Shown here piece by piece: positions 5,450 to 5,801 of a stretch of 5,801 nucleotides of DNA (within the stretch, counting starts at the first letter, position 1; the number at the start of each line of letters is the position of its first letter). Source of the DNA: Actinomycetes bacterium (GTDB taxonomy: Bacteria > Actinomycetota > Thermoleophilia > Gaiellales > Gaiellaceae); assembly GCA_030624785.1 (NCBI GenBank), contig JAUXJK010000148.1:1-5801 (forward strand), given 5' to 3'. The notes beneath the pieces are model-generated. The model did not search any database, was not told the DNA's origin, and was given only the letters and a program-made list of their open reading frames with translations. A program made the position numbers and the translations under genes.

Positions 5450-5801
5450 GTGAACCTGCGGGAGGAAACGACCCAACTTGCGGAGCTCACGTTGTCGCTC
5501 GTTGACATTCGATCGGAGAGCCGCGACGAGCAGGCTCTCGCCGAACATGTAGGCCATGCGATGGAGCCGCTCGGACTCGTGGAGCGTCAGCGCACACCTG
5601 AGTTTCTTCTCTACACGACTGATCGAGATCCGTCTCTCCCCCTGGTCGTGCTTGCCGGCCACCTCGACACCGTTCCTGCGCAGGAGAATCTGCCGGGTCG
5701 CCTTGAAGGTGACGACGTTGTCGGTCTTGGCGCGGCCGACATGAAGGGTGGCCTGGGTGTGATGATCCAACTCGCGGACTGGATGGCCCGGGAGCGGCCG
5801 A
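5450..5801 (+). CDS. dapE: Succinyl-diaminopimelate desuccinylase (M20 family), 3' end cut by window edge
   Basis: Only the first 117 residues are present. DapE removes succinate from N-succinyl-LL-diaminopimelate in the cytoplasm, a step toward meso-diaminopimelate for peptidoglycan and toward lysine. The fragment opens with a helical lead containing LVDIRSESRDEQALAEHV, then the M20 metal-site motif LAGHLDTVPA at 68-77 (zinc ligand H71, catalytic-site D73) and GLGAADMKGGLGVM at 92-105 with the bridging aspartate D97. The ENLPGRLEG stretch between the two motifs resembles actinobacterial DapE, which favours this function over ArgE or other M20 peptidases; the dimerisation domain and the remaining ligands lie outside the window. 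GTG 5450 is the start that puts the metal motif at the usual distance, and a -10-like box sits 8 bases upstream. It is divergent from hflX across 51 bases. Confidence 0.8.
   Translation, partial: MNLREETTQLAELTLSLVDIRSESRDEQALAEHVGHAMEPLGLVERQRTPEFLLYTTDRDPSLPLVVLAGHLDTVPAQENLPGRLEGDDVVGLGAADMKGGLGVMIQLADWMARERP

Overview
The window is a gene-dense stretch (roughly 60% G+C by eye) of what is most likely an actinobacterial chromosome. The phylum call rests on four things: frequent GTG starts, a DapE that resembles the actinobacterial form, a short RpoD-like sigma factor ending in a -FYLRND-type tail, and -10 boxes placed directly before GTG codons (leaderless style). A Thermoleophilia-type lineage would fit, but that is a guess from protein flavour and not from a marker gene. 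Apart from intergenic gaps of up to about 90 bases, the whole window is coding. There are no gene-free stretches over 300 bases and no tRNA, rRNA, CRISPR array, IS element or long repeat.

Left block (1-2411, all on the minus strand, read right to left): a sulfotransferase, an RpoD-like sigma factor, and the N-terminal 159 residues of a PHP-fold phosphatase of the CpsB/CapC (YwqE) type that runs off the left edge. Such phosphatases normally control exopolysaccharide export and assembly. This may therefore be the edge of a surface-polysaccharide locus with its own sigma factor.

Middle (2432-3178, plus strand): a complete GatD-type glutamine amidotransferase, the glutaminase half of the MurT/GatD enzyme that amidates the D-glutamate of peptidoglycan lipid II. 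No murT gene is next to it. Its stop codon interlocks with that of the convergent NUDIX gene in a shared CTAG.

Right block (3175-5398, minus strand): an operon hflX - dut - NUDIX hydrolase in which each stop codon overlaps the next start by one base. It combines a ribosome-associated GTPase with two nucleotide-pool hydrolases. Divergent from hflX, across only 51 bases, starts dapE (lysine/meso-diaminopimelate pathway, plus strand), which is cut by the right edge after 117 residues.

The genes are mainly housekeeping (cell wall precursors, nucleotide hygiene, ribosome rescue), with a polysaccharide-type group on the left. I found no clearly new system. The points most worth a look are the repeated -10/N7-8/GTG start architecture, gatD standing without murT, and the sulfotransferase-sigma-phosphatase grouping.
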